This document shows positions 37,686 to 46,626 of a stretch of 64,000 bases of DNA, in pieces. The position numbers and the translations under genes were made by a program. The stretch covers positions 1 to 64,000 of the forward strand of contig JAIRVP010000004.1 in NCBI GenBank assembly GCA_031253835.1. Direction: 5' to 3'. The DNA is from Burkholderia sp. Its GTDB lineage: Bacteria; Pseudomonadota; Gammaproteobacteria; Burkholderiales; Burkholderiaceae. Position 1 is the stretch's first letter; every line of letters begins with the position of its first letter. The notes beneath the pieces are model-generated. The model saw only the letters and a list, made by a program, of their open reading frames with translations. It made no database searches and was not told the origin of the DNA.

Positions 37686-39470
37686 TCAGAAGTGAATGAT
37701 CCGCGGCGTCAGCAGGAACACGCGTTCCATGTGCTTGTGCGACCGGTCGGTATTCCGGAACAGCGCGCCGACCAGCGGAATCTTCGACAGCCACGGCACC
37801 CGCGCGACGCCGTTCGAATCCTTGTCGGTGCTGTAGCCGGCGATCAGCAGGCTCTCCCCTTCGCCGACGAACGCCTGCGTGTTGATCTCGCTGCTCGTGA
37901 TTACCGGCAGCGTATCGACGAGGTCGCCCGTGAGCTGGCCGTCCTCGATGTGCACGTCGAGCTTGATCCGCGTCGCGCCGTTGTCCTGCACGACCATCGG
38001 CAGCACGCGCAGCGACGTGCCGGTCGACACCGAATACAGGTCGCCGGACGTATAGCCCTGCACGCGCACGAAGAAGCGCGTCTTGTTGTCCATCACGGCT
38101 TCGACGTTGTCGAGCGTCGCGACCTTCGGGCTCGAGTCGATCCTGGCTTCCGTCGTCGATTCCAGCGCGGTGATCCGCGCGAGCAGATAGCGCCCGGCAT
38201 TGCCGAGCACCGCGGTGATCGCGCCGCCGACGGGCGTGGCCGCGACGGACGTGGTGCCGTCGGCCAGCGTCGTCACGCCGAAGTTCGGGTTGAGGTTGCC
38301 GTTGTAGCCGTTCTGCTGCAGCGTGCCCGAGCCGGTCTGCACGTCGACGTGGCTGTTGTGCGCGCGCCAGTCCACGCCGATCTGCCGCAGCAGGTCGTCG
38401 TCGATCTCGATGATGTGCGCCTCGATCTCGATCAGGTTCGGGCGCGCGTCGAGCTTCTCGATCAGCGGCGCATACAGCCCGATGCGTTGCGGCGTGTCGC
38501 GGATCAGCACCGAGTTGGTGGTCGGATCGGCTTCCACGACCGGCAGGCTCCGGTCGCCCGGCCCCGGGTCGGCCGCCATCGCCCCGCCCGCCCCGCCCTG
38601 CGACGCATCCATGACCGCACCATTCCGGGCGCTACCGGACTGGCCGCCGCCGAGCAGGCCGCTCACGAGGCTGCGCGACGAGTCGCCGCCCGCCATGCCC
38701 GGCGGCAGCGGCGGCACCGGCGAGCCGCCCGTGGTGCCGCCGCTCGCGTCGGTCATCGGCGACAGCCGCTCCAGGCCGCCGATTGCCGGCGCCGCATTGT
38801 TGCCGCCCGCGCCCGACTGCTTCGAATGATAGAGATTCGACACGACCGTCGCGACGCCCGGCACGACCACGTTCTTGCCGTCGAGCTGCACCTTGTGGTC
38901 GGCCGCCCACGCGCTGCTCAGCTTGAACGCGCGCACCACCGTGCCGTTCGAGCGCTGCATGTTCTCGTCGAGATGCTTCGCGACGCCGGCCACCATCTGC
39001 ACGTACTGCGGCGGCCCGCTGATGATCACGGTGCGCGCGCTGTTGTCGTAGGTCAGCGGATAGCGCTTGTCGTCGAGCCGCATGCCGTGCAGCGTGGTGT
39101 TGAGATCGCTGATCGACGCATTGTCGAGCCGCACGATCTGTCGCGTGACGTCGTTCGCATTACTGATCGACATGACGCTGCCGTCGTAGAACCACACGAA
39201 GCCGAACGTCGCGGCGAGCGTGTCGAGGATCCGTTGCGGCGGCAGGTCGAAGCGGCCGGTCACCGTGCCCTGGACGTTGTCGGCGATCGATGCCGTCACG
39301 CCCTGGCTCGCGAGCAGGTCGCGCAGCACGTCCTTCAGGTCCTTGCCTTCGGCCGTCACGTGGGCGACGCTGCTGCGCCAGCGCACCGCGTCCGCGTGCG
39401 CGGCCGCCGTCGCGCCCATGCCGATCACCCACACGGCCCACGCCGCGCAAAATATCGCCTTCGATCTCAT
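37686..39470 (-). CDS. sctC: SctC, T3SS outer-membrane secretin (HrcC)
   Basis: A 594-residue secretin. A signal peptide (MRSKAIFCAAWAVWVIGM, cleavage near AHA) precedes N-domains (DLKDVLRDLLASQGVTASI; SARTVIISGPPQYV), a long Gly/Pro/Ser-rich insert at about 220-310 and the secretin core (VGWRAHNS-like region, FVRVQGYTSGDLYSV; GESLLIAGYSTDK; WLSKIPLVGALFR). It ends FLLTPRIIHF. It forms the outer-membrane ring. Located 39 bp after hrpB on the same strand; I see no hrpII box of its own, so it may be read from the hrpB transcript. Confidence 0.96.
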   Translation of the reverse strand: MRSKAIFCAAWAVWVIGMGATAAAHADAVRWRSSVAHVTAEGKDLKDVLRDLLASQGVTASIADNVQGTVTGRFDLPPQRILDTLAATFGFVWFYDGSVMSISNANDVTRQIVRLDNASISDLNTTLHGMRLDDKRYPLTYDNSARTVIISGPPQYVQMVAGVAKHLDENMQRSNGTVVRAFKLSSAWAADHKVQLDGKNVVVPGVATVVSNLYHSKQSGAGGNNAAPAIGGLERLSPMTDASGGTTGGSPVPPLPPGMAGGDSSRSLVSGLLGGGQSGSARNGAVMDASQGGAGGAMAADPGPGDRSLPVVEADPTTNSVLIRDTPQRIGLYAPLIEKLDARPNLIEIEAHIIEIDDDLLRQIGVDWRAHNSHVDVQTGSGTLQQNGYNGNLNPNFGVTTLADGTTSVAATPVGGAITAVLGNAGRYLLARITALESTTEARIDSSPKVATLDNVEAVMDNKTRFFVRVQGYTSGDLYSVSTGTSLRVLPMVVQDNGATRIKLDVHIEDGQLTGDLVDTLPVITSSEINTQAFVGEGESLLIAGYSTDKDSNGVARVPWLSKIPLVGALFRNTDRSHKHMERVFLLTPRIIHF

Positions 39471-39509
39471 CGCTGTCGCACACCCGTTACGGAAGGAAAA
39501 ATCGGTTCG

Positions 39510-40973
39510 TTATCGTTCGAGCGTGTGCGACGGCGCTTCGTCGAACTGCTTTCGATAGCCGTTGATCAGCGTCGAGCGGTTCTGCACGCCCCAGCGGCTC
39601 GCGGTGGCCAGCACGCCGCCGTCGGATGCCGAGCCGTCCACCAGCTCGGAGCGGATGCGCTCCATCCGCTGGCGGCGGATCAGCTCGGTCGGCGACATGT
39701 TCAGGAATTTCTTGAACGCGCTTTGCAGCGCCCGCTCGGTCACGCCGACTTCCGCGGCGATGTCGCGCACGGACAGGTCGGCATGCTCGAGGTTCTCGAG
39801 CAGGAAGCTGTACGCGCGCCGATAGCGGGCCGGCAAGCGCGCGCCGATGTCGTCGAGCTGCGACGTCTCGCGGATCTTGCGTTCGAGGAACGGCACGCGG
39901 GCCGACAGCGCTTCGCGCAGGCATTCCATCGAGGTCAGCGCATAGCGGCTGTAGAACTGCTGGGCATCCTTCAGCCGCCCCTGCGCCTGGCGGGTCTTGG
40001 CCACGCAGTACAGGTATTCGATCTGCCGGTGTCCGGCCACGCCGGACTGCGCGGCGCCGTACAGCGGCTCGAGGATCATGTCGGCGACCTGCGCGGCATC
40101 GCACGCGAGCATCGCGAGCGCGATCTCGAGCCGCAGCGTCCGCTGGTAGTCGCGCAGGTTGTGGTCGCGCGCCCAGTTCACGTGCTTGAGCAACCCGTCG
40201 ACCGCATTCCGGTCGGCGCCGGTCGCGTCGCGCAGCTGGCACAGGTAGTCGACGCGTGCGCGCAGCACGGGAAGATGCACGCTCGCGAGATCGATCCGGC
40301 TTTGCGCGCTATCGAGGTACTCGTGCAGCGAGGCCCGCGCGGAGCGGCCCTGCATCGAGCCGGACTGCCAGTACACGTGATCCTGCAGCGACGCCGACGA
40401 GCGCAGCGTGCATTGCATCGCGATGTCGAGCTTCAGCGCCGCGAGCAGCTCGTGCCACGCCGGCATCGTCGATTCCGGCGCTTCGCGGGCCAGTTCGCGC
40501 AGTTCGTCGAGTTCGCCGAGCGCTTCGCTCACGCGGCCCAGTTCGTAGAGCACGCAGACGATGCCGACGCGGACTTCGAGCACGCGATCGATCGGGATGT
40601 CGTCCTCGTCCGCCGCGCGGCCGAAGCACGCCAGCGCGGTGTTGAGCCGGTAGCGGAAGAACGCCTGCCACGCGGTGTTGCGGCAGGACTCCGCGCGCAT
40701 CGCCTGGCGCGAGGCATTGCTCAGGCGCTGCGCGGCCCGATAGGCCTCCTCCGCTTCGACGTCGCCGCCGGTCAGCAACTGCATGTCGGCGTGCAGTTGC
40801 AGTGCGTGCGGCGGATTGCGCGGCGCGTCGGCCTCGTCCGCCCAGCGGCTGGCCAACTGGCGCGCGACGCCGATGTCGCCGTTGAACAGCATGGCGCCAA
40901 AACGTTCCCGCCCTGCGGCGAAATCCGGGGTGCCCAGATACGCGGCGAGCGGGAAATAAAGTGTCGAGAACAT
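39510..40973 (-). CDS. hrpB: HrpB/HrpX-type AraC-family T3SS activator
   Basis: A 487-residue regulator. The long N-terminal part (about 1-380) is alpha-helical and TPR-like (AEEAYRAAQRLSNASRQAM; RQAQGRLKDAQQFYSRYAL), and the C-terminal ~100 residues hold the two AraC helix-turn-helix motifs (VRDIAAEVGVTERALQSAFK; GVQNRSTLINGYRKQF). Length and arrangement match HrpB of Ralstonia and HrpX of Xanthomonas, which bind TTCG-N16-TTCG boxes. GGAG precedes ATG 40973. The upstream spacer to sctT is A+T-rich with dyads and no hrpII box, as expected for a gene driven by HrpG. Confidence 0.93.
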   Translation of the reverse strand: MFSTLYFPLAAYLGTPDFAAGRERFGAMLFNGDIGVARQLASRWADEADAPRNPPHALQLHADMQLLTGGDVEAEEAYRAAQRLSNASRQAMRAESCRNTAWQAFFRYRLNTALACFGRAADEDDIPIDRVLEVRVGIVCVLYELGRVSEALGELDELRELAREAPESTMPAWHELLAALKLDIAMQCTLRSSASLQDHVYWQSGSMQGRSARASLHEYLDSAQSRIDLASVHLPVLRARVDYLCQLRDATGADRNAVDGLLKHVNWARDHNLRDYQRTLRLEIALAMLACDAAQVADMILEPLYGAAQSGVAGHRQIEYLYCVAKTRQAQGRLKDAQQFYSRYALTSMECLREALSARVPFLERKIRETSQLDDIGARLPARYRRAYSFLLENLEHADLSVRDIAAEVGVTERALQSAFKKFLNMSPTELIRRQRMERIRSELVDGSASDGGVLATASRWGVQNRSTLINGYRKQFDEAPSHTLER

Positions 40974-41042
40974 AGCTGACTCCAGTGCGTGCCGGCTTGT
41001 CAGGCCGCCTTGGAGAACAGCGTAACGGAATGAAATATGAAG

Positions 41043-41091
41043 AAACTCAATTAATCTAATCTTTGACGGGATTTTGAGAAAGATTGAGTTT
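41043..41091. repeat. A+T-rich inverted repeat between sctT and hrpB
   Basis: AAACTCAAT at 41043-41051 and ATTGAGTTT at 41083-41091 form a perfect 9-bp dyad, with AATCTTT (41058-41064) and AAAGATT (41079-41085) nested inside. It lies 70-118 bp upstream of the hrpB start in a stretch that is unusually A+T-rich. It may be an activator (HrpG) site for hrpB, or an attenuator after sctT. A second dyad, ATTAGT-AA-ACTAAT, sits at 41099-41112 across the sctT stop. Confidence 0.55.
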
Positions 41092-41107
41092 GAAATGAAT
41101 TAGTAAA

Positions 41108-41935
41108 CTAATGTTTATCTGCCTTGCCATGATTTGAGAAAATTCCATTCCACTGCGCTTCGAGCGAATTCAGGGCCAGTTGCCCGTGCACCTGGTCGAC
41201 GAACAAGCCGATGAAGATCGCCAGCATCGCGATCGCGACCGCCGCCTTCACCGGCTGGCTCAGGCTGGAAATATCCAGCTTCGACGCCGATTTCGACACG
41301 AAGCCGAACGCGATGTCGACCAGCACGAGGATGAACAGCAGCGGCGCGGCGAGCTTCGCGATCGACTGCATCAGCGTATCCGTCTGCCGGAGCACGAACG
41401 ATTCCACGATGTCGCCGGCGATCGGCGCGCCTTTCGCGATCGGCCACCAGCTGTACGATTCGTACAGCGTGCCGAGCAGGAACGTCATCCCGCCGAGCGC
41501 CCAGAACGCCATGATCGCGACCTGCTGCAGCAACGTGCCGACCGGCGTGCTCTGCTCCTGGCTGGCCGGATTGGTGATCTGGATGTTGTTGTGCCCGGTC
41601 AGGTCGTCGATGTAGACGCCCACGCTTTCCGCGACCCAGAACACGGTCGACGCCGCGTAGCCGAGCACCAGCCCGATCGCCGCCTCGCGCAGCATCACTT
41701 CGGCGAGGAACAGGCCGTGCAGCGATTCGACGAACGCGATCGGCTGGCCCATCGCGACGTACGCGCTGAACACGATCGCGATCGCGTTGCGCACCGTGCC
41801 CTGGATCACGCCGTCCGCGGTCGGCGGAAACACGAACATCAGCACGAACAGCCGCAGCGAGCAGACGCCGGTGACCGTCAGGTAGCCGATGAAGAGGCCA
41901 TGCAGGCCGACAAGCGGTTCGAGCGTCTGGATCAT
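41108..41935 (-). CDS. sctT: SctT, T3SS export apparatus inner-membrane protein (HrcT)
   Basis: A 275-residue FliR/YscT-family polytopic protein of the export gate. Several hydrophobic segments are visible (VCSLRLFVLMFVF; AAIGLVLGYAASTVFWVAESVG; LLFILVLVDIAFGFV; VAIAMLAIFIGLFV) with the conserved GVYIDDLTGHNNIQ segment. It is the last gene of the hrpB1-sctT operon, 6 bp after sctO, the Xanthomonas hrpB8/hrcT position. Confidence 0.95.
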   Translation of the reverse strand: MIQTLEPLVGLHGLFIGYLTVTGVCSLRLFVLMFVFPPTADGVIQGTVRNAIAIVFSAYVAMGQPIAFVESLHGLFLAEVMLREAAIGLVLGYAASTVFWVAESVGVYIDDLTGHNNIQITNPASQEQSTPVGTLLQQVAIMAFWALGGMTFLLGTLYESYSWWPIAKGAPIAGDIVESFVLRQTDTLMQSIAKLAAPLLFILVLVDIAFGFVSKSASKLDISSLSQPVKAAVAIAMLAIFIGLFVDQVHGQLALNSLEAQWNGIFSNHGKADKH

Positions 41936-41941
41936 CCGGTG

Positions 41942-42457
41942 TCATCCCTGGGCAGCACGCGCCCGGATGAACCGGGACGTGGCGATTTCCTCGTTTTCCT
42001 CGTCCTGCGCGTCCTCGCCCGCGAGATCGATCGCCCGCCGGATGGCCGCGATCCGTTCGCTGCACTGGTCGACCCGCTGCGTATTCCGCGCGATGTCGCG
42101 CTGGATCCGTGCGATCTCGCGGTCGACGCCGTCGATCAGGCCGTCGAGCTGCGACAGTTCCGCGACCATCGCGCGCCTGCGATCGGTCACGACGCCGATG
42201 TAGCGCACGCACTGGTTGAACGCATCGATCGAAAAGCCTTCGCTGCCGCCCGTCATCTGTGCGACACGCGCCTGGTAGCCGTCGATCACCCGGGTCTCGC
42301 CGTCGATCTGCTCGACCTTCGCCGCGCGGCGCGCGAGCAATCCCGCGCGTTCGTCGTGCCGCGCGGCGAGTTCGCTACGCCAGGTGTCGATCTCGCGCGT
42401 GCGGCGTGCGTTCGCGTGCGCAAGTGCGGCGATGCGATGACGGTTCGCGTCCGCCAT
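41942..42457 (-). CDS. sctO: SctO, T3SS ATPase stalk protein (HrpB7)
   Basis: A 171-residue, almost wholly helical, Arg/Glu-rich protein, the expected FliJ/YscO-like stalk. Long coiled-coil stretches are visible (REIDTWRSELAARHDERAG; IDGVDREIARIQRDIARN). The ATG at 42457 overlaps the last base of the sctN stop (TGATG). Its position between sctN and sctT is the Xanthomonas hrpB7 position. Such proteins diverge rapidly, so position and helical character carry much of the call. Confidence 0.82.
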   Translation of the reverse strand: MADANRHRIAALAHANARRTREIDTWRSELAARHDERAGLLARRAAKVEQIDGETRVIDGYQARVAQMTGGSEGFSIDAFNQCVRYIGVVTDRRRAMVAELSQLDGLIDGVDREIARIQRDIARNTQRVDQCSERIAAIRRAIDLAGEDAQDEENEEIATSRFIRARAAQG

Positions 42458-43803
42458 CAGCCAGCGGTCAGCGCATGCAGCTGCGCCTCGGTGTCGGCCA
42501 GCGCGACGATGTCGTCGGTGCGCTGCGACAGGAACGCCTTGATCGCGTCGTGCCGTGCAATCGCCTCGTCGGCGAGCGCATTCGCGCCCGGCTTGTATTC
42601 GCCGATCTGCAGCAGCATCTCGATCTCGCGGTACTTCGCCATCAACGCGCGCACCCGCGCGGCCGCGTCGACGTACGGCGCGGGCATTACCTGCGACATC
42701 ACGCGCGACAGGCTGCCCAGCACGTCGATGGCCGGATACTGGTTGCGCGCGGCGATGTCGCGCGACAGGATCATGTGGCCGTCGAGAATCCCGCGCACTT
42801 CCTCCGCGATCGGATCGCTGCCGCTCTCGTCTTCGGCGAGCACCGTGTAGAGCGCCGTGATCGAGCCGGTCGCGCCCATCCCGGCACGCTCCAGCAAGCG
42901 CGGCAGTTCCGCGAAGATCGACGGCGGGAAGCCGCGCCGGGCCGGCGGCTCGCCGGCGGCCAGCCCGATCTCGCGCCCGGCGCGCGCGAAGCGTGTGAGC
43001 GAATCCATCATCAGCAGCACGCGCAGCCCGCGATCGCGGAAGTACTCGGCGATCGCCGTCGCCACGTACGCCGCCTTCGCGCGCTCCATCGACGAACGGT
43101 CGGAGGTCGCGCAGACGACGACCGAGCGCGCCATGCCGGCCGGCCCGAGAATCAGTTCGACGAATTCGCGCACTTCGCGGCCGCGTTCGCCGATCAGCGC
43201 GATCACGTTGATGTCGCAGTCGGTGCCGCGCGCGAACATGCCGAGCAGCGTGCTCTTGCCGACGCCCGCGGGCGCGAAGATGCCCATCCGCTGCCCTTCC
43301 GCGAGCGTCATCATCCCGTCCACGACGCGCACGCCGGTTGCCATCGGGGTCTCGATCATGCGCCGGCTCATCGGCTCGGGCGGCGACGCGAACACCGGCT
43401 GCAGCGTGTCGGATTCGATCTCCGGGCCGCCGTCGACGGGATTGCCGAGACTGTCGATCACGCGCCCGAGCAGCATGTCGCCGACCTTGACGGCGAGCGA
43501 CCGGCCGAGCCCGACCACCTGGGTCGAGCGCGAAATGTCCGTGAGCCGCGAGAACGGCGACAGCAGCGCGCAGTCGCGCGTGAAGCCGATCACTTCCGCG
43601 TGCTGCAGCAGCGCGCCGGCCGGCGTGCGCAGCTCGCACAGTTCGCCCAGCGACACGTCGAGCCCGCCGACCTTGACGAGCGTGCCGATCACCTCGATCA
43701 CCTTGCCGGTGCGCAGCACGCCGGGCCGCGCGAGGATCTCGCGCTCGATCTCGTCGGTCAGGCGCTCGAAGCCGAGCGTGCGGTCGAACCAGCCGTCCTT
43801 CAT
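42457..43803 (-). CDS. sctN: SctN, T3SS ATPase (HrcN)
   Basis: A 448-residue FliI/YscN-type hexameric ATPase that unfolds and dechaperones substrates at the export gate. It has the Walker A APAGVGKST at 177-185, a Walker B LLMMDSLTRFARA region, the arginine-containing PPARRGFPPSIFAELPRLLERAG, and the C-terminal helical domain. It overlaps sctL by 4 bp at its start and sctO by 1 bp at its end, so stoichiometric coupled translation is likely. Confidence 0.97.
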   Translation of the reverse strand: MKDGWFDRTLGFERLTDEIEREILARPGVLRTGKVIEVIGTLVKVGGLDVSLGELCELRTPAGALLQHAEVIGFTRDCALLSPFSRLTDISRSTQVVGLGRSLAVKVGDMLLGRVIDSLGNPVDGGPEIESDTLQPVFASPPEPMSRRMIETPMATGVRVVDGMMTLAEGQRMGIFAPAGVGKSTLLGMFARGTDCDINVIALIGERGREVREFVELILGPAGMARSVVVCATSDRSSMERAKAAYVATAIAEYFRDRGLRVLLMMDSLTRFARAGREIGLAAGEPPARRGFPPSIFAELPRLLERAGMGATGSITALYTVLAEDESGSDPIAEEVRGILDGHMILSRDIAARNQYPAIDVLGSLSRVMSQVMPAPYVDAAARVRALMAKYREIEMLLQIGEYKPGANALADEAIARHDAIKAFLSQRTDDIVALADTEAQLHALTAG

Positions 43804-44606
43804 CCCGATACCTCGGCCGTCGCGGCATCGCCGCTTTCCGCTTCGTCGTCGTCCGTGCCGGCCTGGTCGAGGTAGATCGAGCGCTTCAGCGCGCGCGCGA
43901 CGGCGCTGCGCATGGCCCGCAACTGCGTGTTCAGGCTCGCGTCGACCGAGCCGAAATCGGTCTCGCACACGCACGCGCCCGGCTCGAGCTGCCGGTCGGC
44001 CACGATCGATACCGGAATCGGCCGGCCGAGGTCGCGCCATTTCGCCGCGAGCTGGTCGAACGCGGCGCGCGCCGCTTCGTAATCCTGCGGATTCACCGCG
44101 ACGCGCAGGTAGGTGGAGTTGTCGATGATCCGGTCGACGGTCGACAGCGCGCGCTCGAACAGCGCTTCGCGATCCATGCTCTGCACGATGCTCTCGACCG
44201 CCGACGCGATGATGTCCGCCAGCCGTTCGCGCATGCGGACCTGCAGGCGGCTCTGCGCATCGGTCGCATCGGCGAGCCGTTCCATCCATTCCGACAGCGC
44301 GCGGTTCGAGCCTTCGCGGTAGCCGCGCTGGTCGGCCGTCTCGTAGGTGTCGCGCGCGGCGTCGAGCAGCAGCTCGGCCTGTTCCTCGCCCGCCGCGACG
44401 ATCGCGGCGGCTTCGGCCTGCGCGTCCTCGAGCACCCGCGCGCGATCCGCGTCGAGCTGCGCGTAGGCGTCCGCGATCGACAGCAGGTGGCCGAACGTCT
44501 CGCGCCGGACCACGTCGCCGTGCACGCCGAACCGGACCGCCGGGGCGTCCTCGCCCCCGTCGTCGGCGCCGGCCGTCAGCCGGCTGCTGTTCAGCCAAAT
44601 AACCAT
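43800..44606 (-). CDS. sctL: SctL, T3SS ATPase regulator/stator (HrpB5)
   Basis: A 268-residue FliH/YscL-type protein that links SctN to the sorting platform. The start MVIWLNSSRL has GGGAG 5 nt upstream; a GTG two codons earlier would overlap that site. A charged helical region (ADRARVLEDAQAEAAAIVA; LLLDAARDTYETADQRGYR) precedes the C-terminal domain (VAVNPQDYEAARAAFDQL; DLGRPIPVSIVADRQLEPG; CETDFGSVDASLNTQLRAM). It overlaps sctK by 16 bp and sctN by 4 bp. Confidence 0.93.
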   Translation of the reverse strand: MVIWLNSSRLTAGADDGGEDAPAVRFGVHGDVVRRETFGHLLSIADAYAQLDADRARVLEDAQAEAAAIVAAGEEQAELLLDAARDTYETADQRGYREGSNRALSEWMERLADATDAQSRLQVRMRERLADIIASAVESIVQSMDREALFERALSTVDRIIDNSTYLRVAVNPQDYEAARAAFDQLAAKWRDLGRPIPVSIVADRQLEPGACVCETDFGSVDASLNTQLRAMRSAVARALKRSIYLDQAGTDDDEAESGDAATAEVSG

Positions 44607-45361
44607 GCCCACTCCCGAAGCAATTCAGGCAGACGACGAAACAGCCGGGCCGTGCCCGCTTCGTCGTGCTGCGTCGGCAATGCGTTGAGCCATGCAGGCA
44701 CGTCGATCAGGCGCGGCAACGCGAGCCGCGACAGCGGAAACGGCAGTCCGGCCGCACCTTTCAGGTCGCGCAGCACCAGCAGCATTCCTTCGATCGCGAG
44801 CGCCTCCGCATCCAGCGACGCGAGCGGCGGCATCGCGACGGCGGCCAGACGGGCCGCGTCGTTCGCGCTGTCGGTGTGCGGGCCGCTCATCAGCACGTCC
44901 ACGTCGAGCCCCGTCCAGTCGGCGAGCCGCCGTTGCGCGTGCCGGTCGATCAGCCGCCGCACCTCGCCGCGGCGCAGCAGCAGCGCGCGCATCCGCCAGA
45001 TCCGCAGCGTCAGCGGTGCGGGCGCGACGTCCAGCAGGCACGCGTTCGGCTGCGGCGCGACGGCCGCGCCGACGCGGGCGAACCCGCCCTGCGACAAGTC
45101 GGCGAACCCCGGCGGCGGCACGCCGAGCGCACGCACCAGCGCGCGCGAGCACCGGACGGCGGCGCCGGCCGGCGCGCCCGCGAGCAGTGCGCGCCAGTCC
45201 TGCAGCCGCGCTTCGGGCATGCCGAGCGAGGCCGCGATCCAGGACGGGTGGACCCAGTCGGCGACGCAATCGACGTTGTCGCGATAGCGGTCGAGCGCCG
45301 TCGCGACGCGCACGGCCGGCACGCCGGCGTCGAGCCCGGCGGGCGCCGCGAATCCCGCCAT
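44591..45361 (-). CDS. sctK: SctK, T3SS sorting-platform component (HrpB4)
   Basis: A 256-residue protein in the hrpB4 position between sctJ and sctL. It contains RYRDNVDCVADWVHPSW near the start and a hydrophobic WAWLFG end. SctK proteins link the cytoplasmic sorting platform to the inner-membrane ring. The sequence is weakly conserved across families, so synteny carries part of the call. It starts 3 bp after sctJ and overlaps sctL by 16 bp. Confidence 0.85.
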   Translation of the reverse strand: MAGFAAPAGLDAGVPAVRVATALDRYRDNVDCVADWVHPSWIAASLGMPEARLQDWRALLAGAPAGAAVRCSRALVRALGVPPPGFADLSQGGFARVGAAVAPQPNACLLDVAPAPLTLRIWRMRALLLRRGEVRRLIDRHAQRRLADWTGLDVDVLMSGPHTDSANDAARLAAVAMPPLASLDAEALAIEGMLLVLRDLKGAAGLPFPLSRLALPRLIDVPAWLNALPTQHDEAGTARLFRRLPELLREWAWLFG

Positions 45362-45364
45362 CGC

Positions 45365-46147
45365 CTACGGCTCCTTGCGGGCCGGCCGGAACCGTCCGGC
45401 GAACGCGTCGAGCCAGCCCTGCAGCGACGGTGCACCGCGTTTCGCGCCGAACCGGTACGCGGCGAAGCCGGCGCCCGCGAGAAGGGCCGCGACGGCGGCA
45501 CCGAGCACGACCATCCACCACGGGTTCGACGCGGGCAGCGCGGTTTTAGACAGCTCGACCGGATCGGCGGCGACGGTCGTGACGCTCACGTGGTCGTAGG
45601 TCAGCCCTTCGACGCTGTGCATCACGAGCGTCTTGATCTGCGGGATCAGCGTGTTGATGTCGGCGTCCGGCCGGTACTTGATGAACACGGCGGCGGACGA
45701 CGGCTTGATCTCCTGCGCGAGCGGGTCGTTGTTCGGCAGCACGATCTGCACGCGCGCGACCAGCACGCCGTCGATCTTCGACAGCGTCGACGACAGTTCC
45801 TGCGAGATGCCGTACACGAAGCGCACGCGCTCCTCGGTCGGCGTCGACACGAGGCCGTCCTTCTTGAACAGCTCGCCGAGGTCGTTGAACTTGCTGTGCG
45901 GCAGCCCGCGCGAACGCAGCACCTCCATCGCACGCACGACCTGCGCGTCGTCGACGTTGAGCATCCAGTTCTTGCCGCCGTCCGCGCTGTCCTTGCTCGC
46001 GGACACGCCCTGCTCCAGCAGCGCGACCAGCATCTCGTTCGCGTCCTGCTCGGTGAGGTTGCCGTACAGTTCCTTCTTGCATCCGCCGAGCAGCGCGATG
46101 CACAGCGCGACGACGGCAATGCGCGCCACGCGACGATTCGACTTCAT
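45365..46147 (-). CDS. sctJ: SctJ, T3SS inner-membrane ring lipoprotein (HrcJ)
   Basis: A 260-residue YscJ/FliF-family lipoprotein. The signal peptide ends in lipobox LLGGC (Cys23), followed by the conserved ELYGNLTEQDANEMLVALL, then the ring-building domain (MEVLRSRGLPHSKFNDLGEL; VQIVLPNNDPL). A C-terminal membrane helix at about 209-231 (MVVLGAAVAALLAGAGFAAY) precedes a basic tail. GAGG lies 7 nt before the ATG. Third gene of the hrpB1 operon. Confidence 0.97.
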   Translation of the reverse strand: MKSNRRVARIAVVALCIALLGGCKKELYGNLTEQDANEMLVALLEQGVSASKDSADGGKNWMLNVDDAQVVRAMEVLRSRGLPHSKFNDLGELFKKDGLVSTPTEERVRFVYGISQELSSTLSKIDGVLVARVQIVLPNNDPLAQEIKPSSAAVFIKYRPDADINTLIPQIKTLVMHSVEGLTYDHVSVTTVAADPVELSKTALPASNPWWMVVLGAAVAALLAGAGFAAYRFGAKRGAPSLQGWLDAFAGRFRPARKEP

Positions 46148-46209
46148 GGGATTGCCTCGGGCACTGCCGTTCGCGACGTTCCGCTCCGCACGCCGGCGGA
46201 CCACGGGAC

Positions 46210-46611
46210 TCATTGATTCTTCATCAGCGTCTGCACCGACGATTTCGACGATTCCGCCAGGCTCATCTTGACCTGCATGTTCATCTGCATGCTGGTCATC
46301 TCGTACATCATCTGGATGGTGCGCTGGGTCATCTCCGTCATCGACATGCCCGGCAGGTCGGCCGTCAGCTTGCCGACATCCTCGATCGTGTGCCGGAACT
46401 GCACGTCCTGTGCCTCGATGGCTTTCGACACCGACGACGACAGATGGCTGCCCGCGTGCTCGGGCGGGGCCATCGGCGCGCGCGCCATCAGCGTCTTGAA
46501 CTTGTCGCCCAGTTCGGTCGTCGCGGGGGCGGCCGTCGCGGCCGTCGCGGGCGTCGCCGCCGTTGCGTCGAGGGCGGCCGGCGCGAGCTGGCTGACGGGA
46601 TCGATGGACAT
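46210..46611 (-). CDS. sctI: SctI/HrpB2, T3SS inner-rod protein
   Basis: A 133-residue HrpB2-family protein. The N-terminus is Ala/Thr-rich and low in complexity, while the C-terminal half carries the conserved helix SMTEMTQRTIQMMYEMTSMQ and MQVKMSLAESSKSSVQTLMK, typical of inner-rod and early-substrate proteins. In Xanthomonas HrpB2 is essential for pilus formation and is itself an early secreted substrate. It sits between hrpB1 and sctJ, 62 bp from sctJ. Confidence 0.93.
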   Translation of the reverse strand: MSIDPVSQLAPAALDATAATPATAATAAPATTELGDKFKTLMARAPMAPPEHAGSHLSSSVSKAIEAQDVQFRHTIEDVGKLTADLPGMSMTEMTQRTIQMMYEMTSMQMNMQVKMSLAESSKSSVQTLMKNQ

Positions 46612-46626
46612 GTCGGTGCCTCCGGA

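Noticed and set aside
39471-39509. A separate HrpB box in front of sctC
   Set aside because: Only 39 bp separate sctC from hrpB and no TTCG-N16-TTCG pair is found there or in the adjoining end of hrpB.
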